This document shows, piece after piece, positions 23,555 to 41,300 of a DNA stretch of 61,572 nt. Source of the stretch: Zygnema cylindricum (taxonomy: Eukaryota; Streptophyta; Zygnematophyceae; Zygnematales; Zygnemataceae); assembly GCA_037447655.1 (NCBI GenBank), contig JBBHKE010002758.1:234821-296392 (forward strand). The letters run 5' to 3'. Each line of letters begins with the position of its first letter. Within the stretch, counting starts at the first letter, position 1. The position numbers and the translations under genes were made by a program. The notes under the pieces were generated by a model. It saw only the letters and a program-made list of their open reading frames with translations. It did no database searches and was not told the DNA's origin.

Positions 23555-24250
23555 GGGCGTGTCCCCATGTGTTCAAGTAAGGGTTTTTTTCCGTCGTTTA
23601 CACAGAAAATGGGACTTCCTACTTGAAAATATTACGCCGTACGAAAAATGGGCAAAAACTCAAATACATTTTGCGTCATCTTGGAACTTGAAAGGTACGG
23701 CGATTTGGCAGTATTATCATCGCGACCCACTTCCAGCTCATCTTCACACTTGCAATGAAATCAAATCACGATCTGCTTTTGATCAAAATACTACCCTATT
23801 GACGAATACAAATCTTGGGTTGCACGCGTCAAATGTTTTCATTTGTTTTTTTGCAGTTGGGAGAATACACGAAAAAAAAATTGTTTGTCCGTTTGCTTAT
23901 GTTGTCCACTTGCGGGCGTCTACAAATGTCATTTTGTAGACGTAGGCGATTGCTTATGTCGTTCACGTGTGGGCGTCAACAAATGACAGTCGGCGTCGAC
24001 AATTGTCCCAGTATGTCAAGAGCTCTTTGCGGCGTACAAATGTCCGCAGTTTGTTCCGAGACCGTCGGCGTCTACAAATGTCAGCAGTTTGGGTTTCGCA
24101 AGTATTGGCGACGTGTACAGCTGCCACATATTCAAAATAACGAACGCGCAAGTAACGATTCACATAGGCATACTTTGAAAAGTACACCGTGAAATCAGCG
24201 CTAAATTCCTAAATAACGTTTCAAAATATCGGTTACATGGGGACACGCCC
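23555..24250. mobile_element. PIF/Harbinger-like MITE, GGGCGTGTCCCC ends
   Basis: A 696-bp element with terminal inverted repeats GGGCGTGTCCCCATGT and ACATGGGGACACGCCC, flanked by TAA on each side. A three-base TWA duplication and GGGC ends fit the PIF/Harbinger (Tourist) group. The right half carries diverged repeats of GGCGTCTACAAATGTC. A second, inverted and truncated copy starts at 61192. Open frames inside do not resemble a transposase. Confidence 0.75.
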
Positions 24251-24674
24251 TAAAAGACACGCTGGTTGGAATGTACATATTCGCAAGTGTAAAATTAAAG
24301 AGATTTTTGTTGTGGAAACAGCAAACGAACACTTATATCGACCCGAGTAAAAAGCTCTATAATGACGAGCTCTGAGGTACAAAGGCGTTTTTGCAAAAAA
24401 AAGTCCAAACGAACAGCTTTGTGCAGGTACAAATGAACACGTGGCAACTTTTTGTGAGTGAAGGATCCACATTGCAACGTGTACAAAATGTAACAAGTGT
24501 GAAGAAATCTACGTGGATGATACTCATATGCATTCGATTCATAGATAATCCTACGGCTCAGATTCGATTAGCAGTCCACGTGCACAGTCCTCACTAGCAA
24601 GACGGTGCTGTTTGAAGATTCCAGTAATTCCGGTACTTTCAGTAAGCTACAGTACAGTACTGTACTGTACAGTA

Positions 24675-25214
24675 CACCGCCAATCGTTATTAGCGTTGTG
24701 TACGCTAATTCCGTCCCGCTTTTATTTTTTATTATTCTCCATTAGTGTAGTTCATTCTATTTTTTTCTTTATTCTATTTAGGGTTATTTTCAGTACGTTG
24801 TCTCTTAAATAGAGTGGTGTACGGTCAGTGTCAGACCGTACATAAGTGTACCTTTGAAAGTTAAAAAGTACAATAAATTAATTTTAGTAACCACGGACGC
24901 ATGAGAATGTGCGGTCTAAAAAGGAAAAAAAACCAGGTCGTAAAAAATCCCGCTCGCACATATTCGTCCGACAGCCGCGTTTCGACCGTGTGAATATACG
25001 ATTTGTGTACGATTTGTCAGGTTTTGTACGGAGACCTATATTAGTGTAAGCATGTTTGCGACCGACATTTATTTTTTCAAAGATCCAAATTACCATAACC
25101 AAACAATTAGAATGTATGATTTTTTCCAAAATTTTCAAATTCTTAAATAGCGTACACCACGGTAATTATTTTTATACGCTAAAAAAACGTACACGCTAAT
25201 AACGATTGGCGGTG
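24675..25214. mobile_element. TA-flanked MITE, 540 bp, CACCGCCAATCG subfamily
   Basis: Ends CACCGCCAATCGTTATTAGC and GCTAATAACGATTGGCGGTG, flanked by TA, set in a palindromic context (TACAGTACTGTACTGTACAG). A near-identical copy in the same orientation is at 60234-60772. Both contain the same weak 84-codon minus-strand frame, which shows no motif. Confidence 0.85.
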
Positions 25215-26331
25215 TACTGTTTTTATTTATTTTTGTACAATGCCTAGCGGAGTCCTACATATTTGTCAGGGCATACGGATGGTTTAAACTTCAAAGAAGC
25301 AGCTTCCATCGACGGCTCCAGATTTCTCGTGGCTGTCCGATCGCTCGTCACTATTTGATTATTTTCAAGTGCGAAAAACGGGGTAGAAAACTACAAAGGT
25401 ACAGTATCATGCGGAAAAAAAAACAGATTTGAGCACTACAGTACAGTACTGTACTCTACCGTACTGTACCATTGGTTACATACTATTGGTGACATTTGGT
25501 GGTACACACGTACTTTTTTGGGGCCCCGCTGATAACACAATAGTGATTGGCTGCTGTAGTGTTGGCATAGTCGTCTCCATTCACGAAGTCGCTGTAAACC
25601 AATAAAAAGAGAGAGAATTCAAAATCGTATCGGTGAAGTGTACGGCTATTTTCGCATTGTACGATTCGCCGGTGGGTCCTCCATAATGCCACCGACTTTT
25701 ATCGAATCAGACTGTCGGCTGTCGGCAGTAAACGCTACAGGGTACTGCAAGGCACTACCGTGCGATCCAGTTAAAAGTCATTTTTACACGTGTCTTATGA
25801 TTTCAAATCGTCGAAACAAATCTTTTGCAATTTTATCTTCTCCTTCGCGTCGGATGTCATTAAAGAAAGGTAAGGACTCCAGAGCGGTAAGCGTCCTCAA
25901 ATTTGTCGTACATGTCGAAAAAAATACCAGAAGAGCCAAAAATTTAGGACGGTTTCAATTTTTGAAAATTTCATTTGAATTGTACACGTGTCAAACAGGT
26001 CGAAGAACACTAAATGCCTGCACGTCGTTTTTATTTTTTTCGCACCCACAATCGAAGATACGGCACCGACTTCGGAAAGTACAAAAACTCCCACATAGCC
26101 GTACACATATTTAATACGATCCTGACAAAGTCTTGAAATACTTTTCGGAAGGACGAAAATAATATTTTTTCCGAACATGCGGGAGAATCTTCTAACCCTG
26201 CATCTGATTGGTCGTATAGTGAAGATTTTATTTCCAGAAACGCAATGGTTACACCATCTAGGAACAAAGCAATCAAAAAATTAGTAGCAATAAAATAGCA
26301 ATAAATTTAATTAATAGTGTGTATTGTTTGT
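25215..26331. other. Gene desert
   Basis: Contains a TACAGTACAGTACTGTAC palindrome at about 25438. A long plus-strand frame runs from 25638 but lacks an ATG at its head and any recognisable family. No gene is called. Confidence 0.4.
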
Positions 26332-26403
26332 AGTGTTGTGTATCGGGTACTCAAAATTAGGTACATATTGAATATCGGCAAGGGGCCTTCGATATACAAC
26401 ACT
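26332..26403. mobile_element. 72-bp deletion derivative of the AGTGTTGTG MITE
   Basis: AGTGTTGTGTATCGGG on the left and GATATACAACACT on the right with only about 45 bp between. The short interior (AATATCGGCAAGGGGCCTTC) matches the right part of the element at 580-1549. A hAT-like MITE has inserted at its right edge. Confidence 0.55.
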
Positions 26404-26409
26404 ACAAAG

Positions 26410-27255
26410 CAGAGGTCGCAAACGGTCAACCGAAACCGTGACCGACCGTTAACCGACCGCCCGCGCCGGATCCGGAACGGATTCGGTTGCCAAATTTTGG
26501 GGGTCGGGCGGTTAGGTCGGTTGACTCACCAAGAAAAAAAAAACGGTCAGTTACGGTCGGTCAAACAAAAAACAAAAAAAAAAAGAAAAAATTGTACTTT
26601 TTTTTTCCAACATTATTGTTCTTTGTACTTTTGGTATCGTGGAAGTACGTGGCAAATCTGACACGGTACTAACACTATTCATTTCGCGAATCTTACAAAA
26701 AGATAATCCAACATTCATGTACTTTGTACTCTTTGGCATCGTGGAAGTACGTGACATCATGATTAGCGTCGCAAATCTGACACGGTACTGAAGTAAGCTA
26801 TTTATTTCGCAAATCAAAGGGAACGCGACAAAGCGTCGCAAATCTGACACGGTAGTACACTATTCATTTCGAAAATCTTAGGGAGCGCGACAAAGCGTCG
26901 CAAATTTGACACGGTAGTACAGTATTCATTTCGAAAATCTTAGGCAACGCGACAAAGCGTCGCAAATCTAACACAGTAGTACACTATTCATTTCGCAAAT
27001 CTTAGGGAACGCGACAAATTGTAATTATTGGCTTATTCCGTCGTACATTGATTAATTTTGTACTTTTTCGGTTACGGGCGGGCACGGTTAGTCGCGAAAA
27101 ATCAAGATTCGGTTAATTTTTTTTTTCGTAAACGACGGTCGGTTAACGGTTAACAATTTTGGAGCGTGACAAAACTCGGCGTCGGTTACTCAGATTTTGA
27201 AAAAAAAAAAACGGTCGGTTTCGGGTATGAAATTTTTTGACTTTTGCGACCTTTG
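26410..27255. mobile_element. hAT-like MITE with internal tandem repeats
   Basis: Ends CAGAGGTCGCAAA and TTTTGCGACCTTTG, flanked by a perfect 8-bp duplication CTACAAAG (26402-26409 and 27256-27263). Same family as 879-1475 but about 250 bp longer. A unit of about 65 bp, containing GACAAAGCGTCGCAAATCTG and CATTTCG..AATCTTAGG, is repeated four to five times at about 26650-27020, against one or two copies in the other element. No transposase frame. Confidence 0.85.
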
Positions 27256-27537
27256 CTACAAAGCATGATTGAAATGTGATGTTGTTGACGAAAAATAAAA
27301 GGGTTGGAGATGAAAATTTGAAAATCTTTAAGGACTTCAAACATAACAAACGCAAAGAAAAACTATAAATTTGAAACTAGAAGATTTGTGGAATTATACT
27401 AAGAATTATAACACAAAACACTACATGAGTGGGACCTCGGCCCAGAGTCTACGACTATGCGACACTATGGGTAAAAATCAGAAATACAGTGAATAATTCA
27501 TTGAAACTTTAAATGCAGTTTGAACATTTTAACACTA

Positions 27538-27735
27538 CATCGCCCACCGTTATTAGCGTAAAGAATGTATTAGTGTTTAGTTCGAAATTCTATTATGTGA
27601 TACAAATTTATTGCTAGGAGATGTGGCATATTTTAGTCCACTTCCTTCAATAAAATTATTAACACCATTTTATGACTTTCAGCCAAAAAAAGGTAGTGAC
27701 CGAATCAGTGTTATTAACTCTAATAACGATGCGTG
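27538..27735. mobile_element. Diverged TA-type MITE
   Basis: Left end CATCGCCCACCGTTATTAGC after TA, right end ACTCTAATAACGATGCGTGG. The interior has family words (GTATTAGTGTTTAG, GTGTTATTAACTC). Edges are approximate. Confidence 0.45.
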
Positions 27736-27737
27736 GT

Positions 27738-29384
27738 TAGTTTTAACCTTCTCCCAAGGTTAAACTCGGATTTTTTCATGTTTAAGTTTTAGATGCCCAA
27801 GCTTGAAATGGTGTCCCTAGGGCGAGAGGTATTTAGGGAGAAATTCGAAAGGGGAACCACTTTCCTCCCATCGATATCTATCATACAAATAACTCGCATG
27901 CCTGGTGATCTTTTAATTGAATTCACAATTCGAATAGAAAATGTGGGATGCGGAACCACCTTCAAAGAGATATATCACGTTTGAGTGCATGCTTTACTTC
28001 ATCGTACTACTGGGAATGAAATCTCGGGTTAAGGGCGGGCATTTTATGCGTTTGATATTGTTTGATTGCGTATGAGAGCTTAAGTCTTTTTAATAGCATG
28101 TGAGTCAAAATAACACTCAATCGTCTTAGAGTGATTAGCAACAATAAGGATAGTAGTGTTGCTCCTTACTTTGGTAGCTTGGAGTTAACATTGTTCTTCT
28201 TTCCCTTTTCTATTTTTCATTTTCTTTTGTGGCAATTATTCGTCTTTCTTCCCTTCCTTTTCTTTTGATTTCCACTATGCATTTTCAAGATGAGGCCTCC
28301 ATAACGAAGTAAAATACATGCCATCAATCAACTTTTTAGTGACGCGTGTTGTCTTTTTCGTTATTCGATTTTACTCACTTGGATATTTGTACATTAGTCG
28401 ACTCGAAAAAGACCAATTTTGGCGAGTTTTTGTTTTCCACTTTTGCCATTTTTATTAGTTTCTAACGTTTGATGCTAGATTTGTTTTTTAAATGTGAAAA
28501 TTAACCATGTGCATTACCTATCATTTACATTTCAAACTATTCAAGTTAAGTTGTATTTTTTACCCTCAACTTGGTCCCCAATGTTATTTTTCAAGCGTGG
28601 TGACTCGGCTATGTACTTTTGTATGGCATCAAGTTTGGCGGGTTTATTAAGTATTTTGGCATGAATTCGAAATTTTTGATAATACATATTTTTTTTTTTT
28701 GGAAAAATAGCTCTCATATAGATAACTCAATTCGAGAAGGGCTAAAAATGAAAAAAAAATCATAGACGTGTAAGATTTCACATCAGACACTGGGTAGTTG
28801 TTCAAAGTGTAATTGTGTTAGATTTGGTTGTAGGTGTTTTTTAATCAAAATTCAAATTTAGGTGAAAAGTTATAAAAATTAAGTAGGTGAGTAGTAACAT
28901 AATACACCCCCACTAAACCAAAAGGAGAAGATGCTATTCATAAAATTAGTAAAAGAAGTAAAACAAATTATACACATTGCGCATTGTCGATTCTTCAAAA
29001 AACGAAGGAAACAACTACAAGGTCAAAGGTCGAGACCCTCAAAATGGAAAATCAAAAATTGAGGAAGCCTATTCTATGCGTGTCTCCACATTTTTTTCTT
29101 GACGCATCGCCGTAGTTTGTTAAAGTTATATTGTAAAAATAACGTGATATTGTCCAGTATTACTTTATTCTAATATTGTTCCAAAAACTGACATAGATAC
29201 AGGATTCAACAAAAGTCACGCAAGTGAAAACAAGTAAGAAGCGTTGTAATCGGGAAGTCAACTTTACTCCTTTGTCGGATCGCATGTTGTAAGCCTCTGT
29301 GGTTTTTAAGGATTATAACCGGCTATCATTATCTTTTTTAGGGTTTTTTGGGGTTTTTAGGGTTTATTTAAGATATCCTACGGT
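27738..29384. other. Gene desert, no feature recognised
   Basis: AT-rich sequence. The only notable frame (27793-27984, plus) has no family signature. GGGTTTTTTGGGGTTTTTAG-type words occur at about 29341-29365. Confidence 0.4.
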
Positions 29385-29745
29385 TTTTTGTATCGATGTT
29401 TCTTGGGAAAAATCATGTCACGATAAATACGATAACGATATTTCTCGGTTATAGAATGGTGAGGGATCCCAATATATCTCTCCAAGACCAGAAAAAACTA
29501 TCGCCGATAATTATCAATTGGGAGGGGTGGTCCGTACGAAAAGTACAAAGTTATGGTAAAGAAATATAGTACAAAATGAGTACGGAGATATCGCAAAGAT
29601 GGGGGCCTTTTGGATAATTTTTTACAATCCATTCCGTACCACAGTACGGAATTATTGTCAATATATTTTTGACCTAATATTTATCGACATCTCGGAAATT
29701 TATCGCGATAACACGAATGATAAATCAAACCAATATATCAATTAT
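29385..29745. mobile_element. Relic related to the AGTGTTGTG element
   Basis: Words such as GGTGAGGGATCCCAATATAT, TATCGCGATAACAC and ATCAATTATCGGTAGG correspond to the interior of 48143-48512 in inverted order. The termini are lost. Boundaries are approximate. Confidence 0.35.
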
Positions 29746-30127
29746 CGGTAGGTCAAAAAATGTACATACATGGTTTTTATATGTTAACACTAATTGCCAC
29801 TACCATTTTTTTTTCGAGTTCCCATTATTTTCATCTTTGCTTCCTTTGGCGATATTTTTTTTTCTTCTCTCGAGCAGCAAAAACCTTCATCGCTCACCAT
29901 TTTACATTGAAAAACAAAAAAAACTTCGAGGTATAAAAGAATCTCTTCCAAAACAAAAGCTCAGCAACCTATTTCATTAAACCTACTTCAGGATAGAACC
30001 TACTTTAGGGAAAAACCTGCTTTAGGTTAAAACGTACTTCAGGTTAAAACCTACTTTAAGTTAAACCCTGTTTTAGGGTCTTACAAAATTGGGTAAAAAT
30101 AAACTTGATCTAATGAAAAAATGAGTC
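29746..30127. other. Intergenic with short tandem repeat at phosphatase 3' end
   Basis: From about 29978 to 30075 a unit near 18-20 bp, of the type AGGTTAAAACCTACTTTA, is repeated about five times. It probably lies in the 3' UTR or just beyond the minus-strand phosphatase-like gene. Confidence 0.5.
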
Positions 30128-37080
<6,953 letters not shown>

Positions 37081-37231
37081 AGGGAAAAAGATTTCTCGGC
37101 AGAAGCTGTAACAATTTCAGGAGGGAGGCAAGGAATTAGAGGAGAAACTTGAGTACAAAACTTACACAAGGCAATTGCATTTGCCAAATCACTTTAGGCA
37201 TAGAACGTTCTGAACTCTGTACTGTAAAGTA

Positions 37232-37456
37232 CACCGTGTATCGCTGTTAGTGTCAATATTTTTTTTAGCCATGTAAAACATCTCTTATCCGTACACTATT
37301 GTCCGATTTTCAATTTGAGACCGTCAATCGGAAGCTGAGAATCTTAACTTTCAATCGCAACCGTCATATCTTAAAACTGACATGCGTGTACGGAGAAAAG
37401 ATGTATAAACTTTAAAGAGACGAAAAGAACATTAGCACTAATAACGATTCACGGTG
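37232..37456. mobile_element. TA-flanked MITE, CACCGTGTATCG subfamily
   Basis: Left end CACCGTGTATCGCTGTTAG, right end CTAATAACGATTCACGGTG, flanked by TA. The interior closely matches 22845-23061. It lies in the intergenic space between the divergent phosphatase-like and SF3B2 genes. Confidence 0.75.
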
Positions 37457-37618
37457 TACTGTATGTATATACCGTACTACAGTACTGTACCTCTCCGTAT
37501 ATTTGTCATCTTTCCTTTCGATATTACTCGATATGACGATTTCACCTGGAGAGTACAGTACTGTAATGTACTTTACAGTACAGTAACGTACAAATCCCAG
37601 CAAGATTGTCATACGATA

Positions 37619-37828
37619 CACCGTTGTATCGTTATTTCTTATTAGAGTTGATGTATTTTTCACCATTAAAAATTTACTTTATCCGTGCACACTCATCTGG
37701 CTATATCTGACGGTTGCGATGGAAAAGTACAGAATTGGCGGCCTTCGAACCGAAATCTTACAAGTGTGCAACTAAAAAACTGGTTTATATGGCGAGAAAA
37801 CCGCTAACGCCAGTAACGGTACACGGTG
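37619..37828. mobile_element. Diverged TA-type MITE
   Basis: Left end CACCGTTGTATCGTTATT after TA, right end CAGTAACGGTACACGGTG. Interior words (ATCCGTGCACACTCATCTGG, GACGGTTGCGATGG) are related to the CACCGTGTATCG subfamily in inverted order. Also between the two divergent genes. Confidence 0.5.
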
Positions 37829-38108
37829 TTCTGTGCTGAACTACGGTACGGTGTTGCTGTGAAGACATTTTGTTAAACAGTATGCCTTCTCCTCCCTTGT
37901 GGTCGAATTCGGGGCCATGACATGGTCAGGAAATTCTTACAAGCTGGCTTGTTGACCATCATGTTGATGGTAAAATGTGTTTAGAGGACAATTTGAATCT
38001 TAGTTGAAGCTCCGTATCCACGACAGATGAAATAAGTTCTTTTGCGTCTGTAATATGTTTCCTTGTTCGGAAAACTTTGTTCTTCTCGGTTCTTGAGATT
38101 TAACGCAC

Positions 38109-38279
38109 TCACTGTTTGACAGTCTTACCAGCAATATTTCGAGCAGGAGTTTCCGGTTTCTCTAATTCCTGTAACTGCCGTTTTAAATCATTTGTTTGTT
38201 TCTCTGTTCTTGAAATCGTTTCCTTAGTGATAAAATACTGCAAAAAAAAAGTAGTGAAAAAGAAGTAGAAGAACATCAT
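38109..38279 (-). other. Small coding-like ORF upstream of SF3B2
   Basis: A 56-codon minus-strand frame from ATG to TGA. Its second half (TISRTEKQTNDLKRQLQE, then LEKPETPARNIAG) looks like a coiled-coil protein. It is preceded by a strong acceptor (T9GCAG at about 38241) and contains a donor-like GCTG/GTAAGA. It could be a gene fragment, an exon of an antisense transcript or a small protein gene. It starts 57 bp from the SF3B2 ATG on the other strand. Family not recognised. Confidence 0.3.
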
Positions 38280-38335
38280 TTCTCAAACTTGTTTCTTGAA
38301 ATTTAATCGTACATAGAAAATAGTGAGAAAATATC

Positions 38336-41300
38336 ATGGCTGCCGATGATACTGCAGTGCAAACTGCCAATGGTGAAGTTTCCGGCATTCATGATAGTTT
38401 GACGAATGGTATTGAGGCGAATGGTGATGTCGAACCTAAAGGAGGAGAAGACAAAAAAAAAACAAAAGAAGCAGAGAAGCGCCGTAGGCGAAGGAAGCAA
38501 AAGAAGAAGACAAAGGGAACAGCCAATGGTGTGCAAGATGAGGAAGAAGATGCTGAGAAAGATGTGAACGATGAGGTGCGTTAGTATGCCACTTTGGTGT
38601 TTTACAATCATTATTATCCATTATATTAAAACTTTTGTGTCCGTTTCTTCTTCGTACAAAATTACAAAGTTTATTAGGCAGACATTCTCAGGGTTTCTGG
38701 TATTTTATCTGTAATCTCATTTTTTTTTATGTTTTTTTCTTCTGCCAACAAATTTTATTAGACAGACACGCTCAGAGTTTTTGGTGTTTTATGATCCTCA
38801 TTATCCAAAATTTCAATTTTTTTGTGTTTTTGTCTTCAGCAAACAAACTTTGTTAGACAGACATGCTTGGGTTTTTTGGTGTTTTATGATCCTTTTTATT
38901 CAATATCTCAAAATATTTGTGCTGTTTCTTCTGCGAATAAAGTTTATTGGACATGCTTGGGGTTTTGCTGGTATTAGTAAGGGTGAAGAATACTTGTGGG
39001 GCTTATGTTCCTTGTACAAACTTTTTTAGAGTATTTGATCTGAAAAATAACCAATATTTTTAGAGTAACCAATATTTTGCAGGTGTATCTTGCAATTTTT
39101 TGATACTAGCATGTATCACTTTAGGTGTTTTCTTATTTCATCAACTGTTTATGTATGTCTACTAGGTAGTGTGACAGGCATGTATTGAAAAGCATTTTGT
39201 GTCTTCAAGTATCACTTAAAGGTTTTCCTTATTTTGTTGAATGCTAATTCATGTTTCAATATGTTTGTTTTGCTATGATGTTATCTGCAGGCTCTTCCAA
39301 ATGTCGAGATTGAGTATATTCCTGAAGCTCCTGAGTTAATTCCATCTGTCCTTGGCCAAGCATATGAAGAACTGGCAAAAGTTTTTGAGAAGTTCTCCAC
39401 AAAAGAAGCCCCAAAGGTGACGATCACCTGTCCTTTACTATATTAAAAAAAAAAGTTTGTTTAAGCCCTCTTCCGTATTTTTTATTTATCCCCAGAAAAC
39501 GCCTGGATGCTGCGTTTGACTTGCATGTAGAAAACCCTAGAAAGGCTTAAAAAACCCTTAAAAATTGAAAACCTAGCATGCCATCAACGCTCGTCCTGAG
39601 CCAGGATCACTGTTAGACATTTGGTCTAGCTGAACGTTTCTGTTTAAGCCATCTATTTTGCTGGTTAGCTGAGCCTTGATAAAATCTGATGAATATTTAT
39701 TCAATTTTATCATTTCTGTTTTGGCCACCTATTTTAACGGCGAGCTGGACCTGGGGAAGAAAAAACCAAAATGTTTTGTATGTTATTGAGGTTTAGGAAA
39801 TGGACTTACCGTGGACTTTACACAGTATTTTGCTATGCCAAGTTGAAGTCAGGTCTAATGTTCTCAAAGTTATTTGTACCTTCTTTTTGCAGGAGGAGGA
39901 AGAAGCCGAGAAAGACTCCGTTCCTGCGGAGGAGAAAAAGAAGAATTTGGATTCTGACGATGACGAAGATGAGGAGGGGAATGTAGATAAGAAAGATCGG
40001 GATATTTCAAATAAGTTGAGGAAGGTTAGTGCAAAACTAAGTGATTGGATTTTGGAGATTTCACTTGTACCTGAAATGTCTCATGCCGAAGCTACGTATA
40101 ATTTACATGAGACCGATGTCTGGAATGTTTTTTGTGACAAGTGTTTGCCACTTTTGGGTTCATCTTTGACATTGCGTTTGTTTCATTTTCCCTGAAAATT
40201 TAACGACATTCTCAATGGTTTTGTTTTGTTTTCTCTTTTGTACCTTTTTGCAGTTACGAAGGCGAATGAAGATTGCTGAGTTGAAACAAATCTGTCCTAG
40301 GCCTGACGTTGTGGAGGTACTATCACAGCTTTCTTCCTTCTACCTCTTGCATGTACCGGGTCATGATAATGACATTGTGTGGAGCATCTGAGCTTAAAAT
40401 GTTGTAGCAACTGCTTGCGTCCATTAGTACACTCTCTCCTTACCATTGTTAACTCACATTTCATTGCAGCTTTTTGACTTGAAACCATAAAATAGTGTTA
40501 AGAACCCGTTCGAGTTAATCTATTCCATAATGAGCCACGTTGCAAAAGAGAATTTGCCCTGTTGCGAAAAATTATTTAGTGTAGTCAATACTAGATCTGC
40601 TAATATTTCACTAACTCTGATAGTGATGTAAGATGTAGTGGCTTGGATTGGCCGAGAAAATGACTTCTTTTCTGTTATTTTTTTGTATACCAGGTTTGGG
40701 ATGCAACTGCAGCTGATCCGAAACTGCTTGTCTTTTTGAAGTCCTATCGAAATACAGTGCCTGTGCCTCGCCATTGGAGTCAGAAACGGAAGTTTTTGCA
40801 GGTATGGAATGGAACTTAAATTGAGGTTTCTTGGAGTGTCCCTAAGGGGGAAAAAGTCATAAGGAAGGGACCTGAGTTCTGTGACAAGGAGTTCAGATAG
40901 GCATCTGTCTTATTTCTTCCCCGTGGCTGATGCAGGGACGGGGGCCTTCTGATTTCTGGCTTGCAATCGGAGCTGGTATGTCAGGGCGGAGGAGACACAA
41001 AAATCTTCTCTTTCTCTGCAAATTTTGTGTCTATGCATTCTTCTCCTGGTTTTTTAGGGTTTTTTAGGGTTTAAGGCCTCTCGGTAGACGGTTCAGGGAA
41101 CCTTTCACGTGTTCACATTTGGTGGCATTTTACATTCACGATTGAATTGTTTCATTTTTGCTGGGTTGGACATAATGTGTCTTGACTGAGGGAATAGTTT
41201 TTGTGCATTCTATTCTACTTAAGTAGCCATTGGATTTCAACACCTAAGTTTTAACACGTGTTTCAGAGGTTGTCTTAATGGTCTTTACAAGAAACCTGGA

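Noticed and set aside
23493-24192. ORFs inside the GGGCGTGTCCCC element as a possible transposase
   Set aside because: No DDE or helix-turn-helix signature, the frame extends past the element edge, and repeats inside shape the frame.
25638-26114. 158-codon plus-strand ORF
   Set aside because: Begins at a non-ATG codon, has no family motif and lies in a MITE-rich desert.
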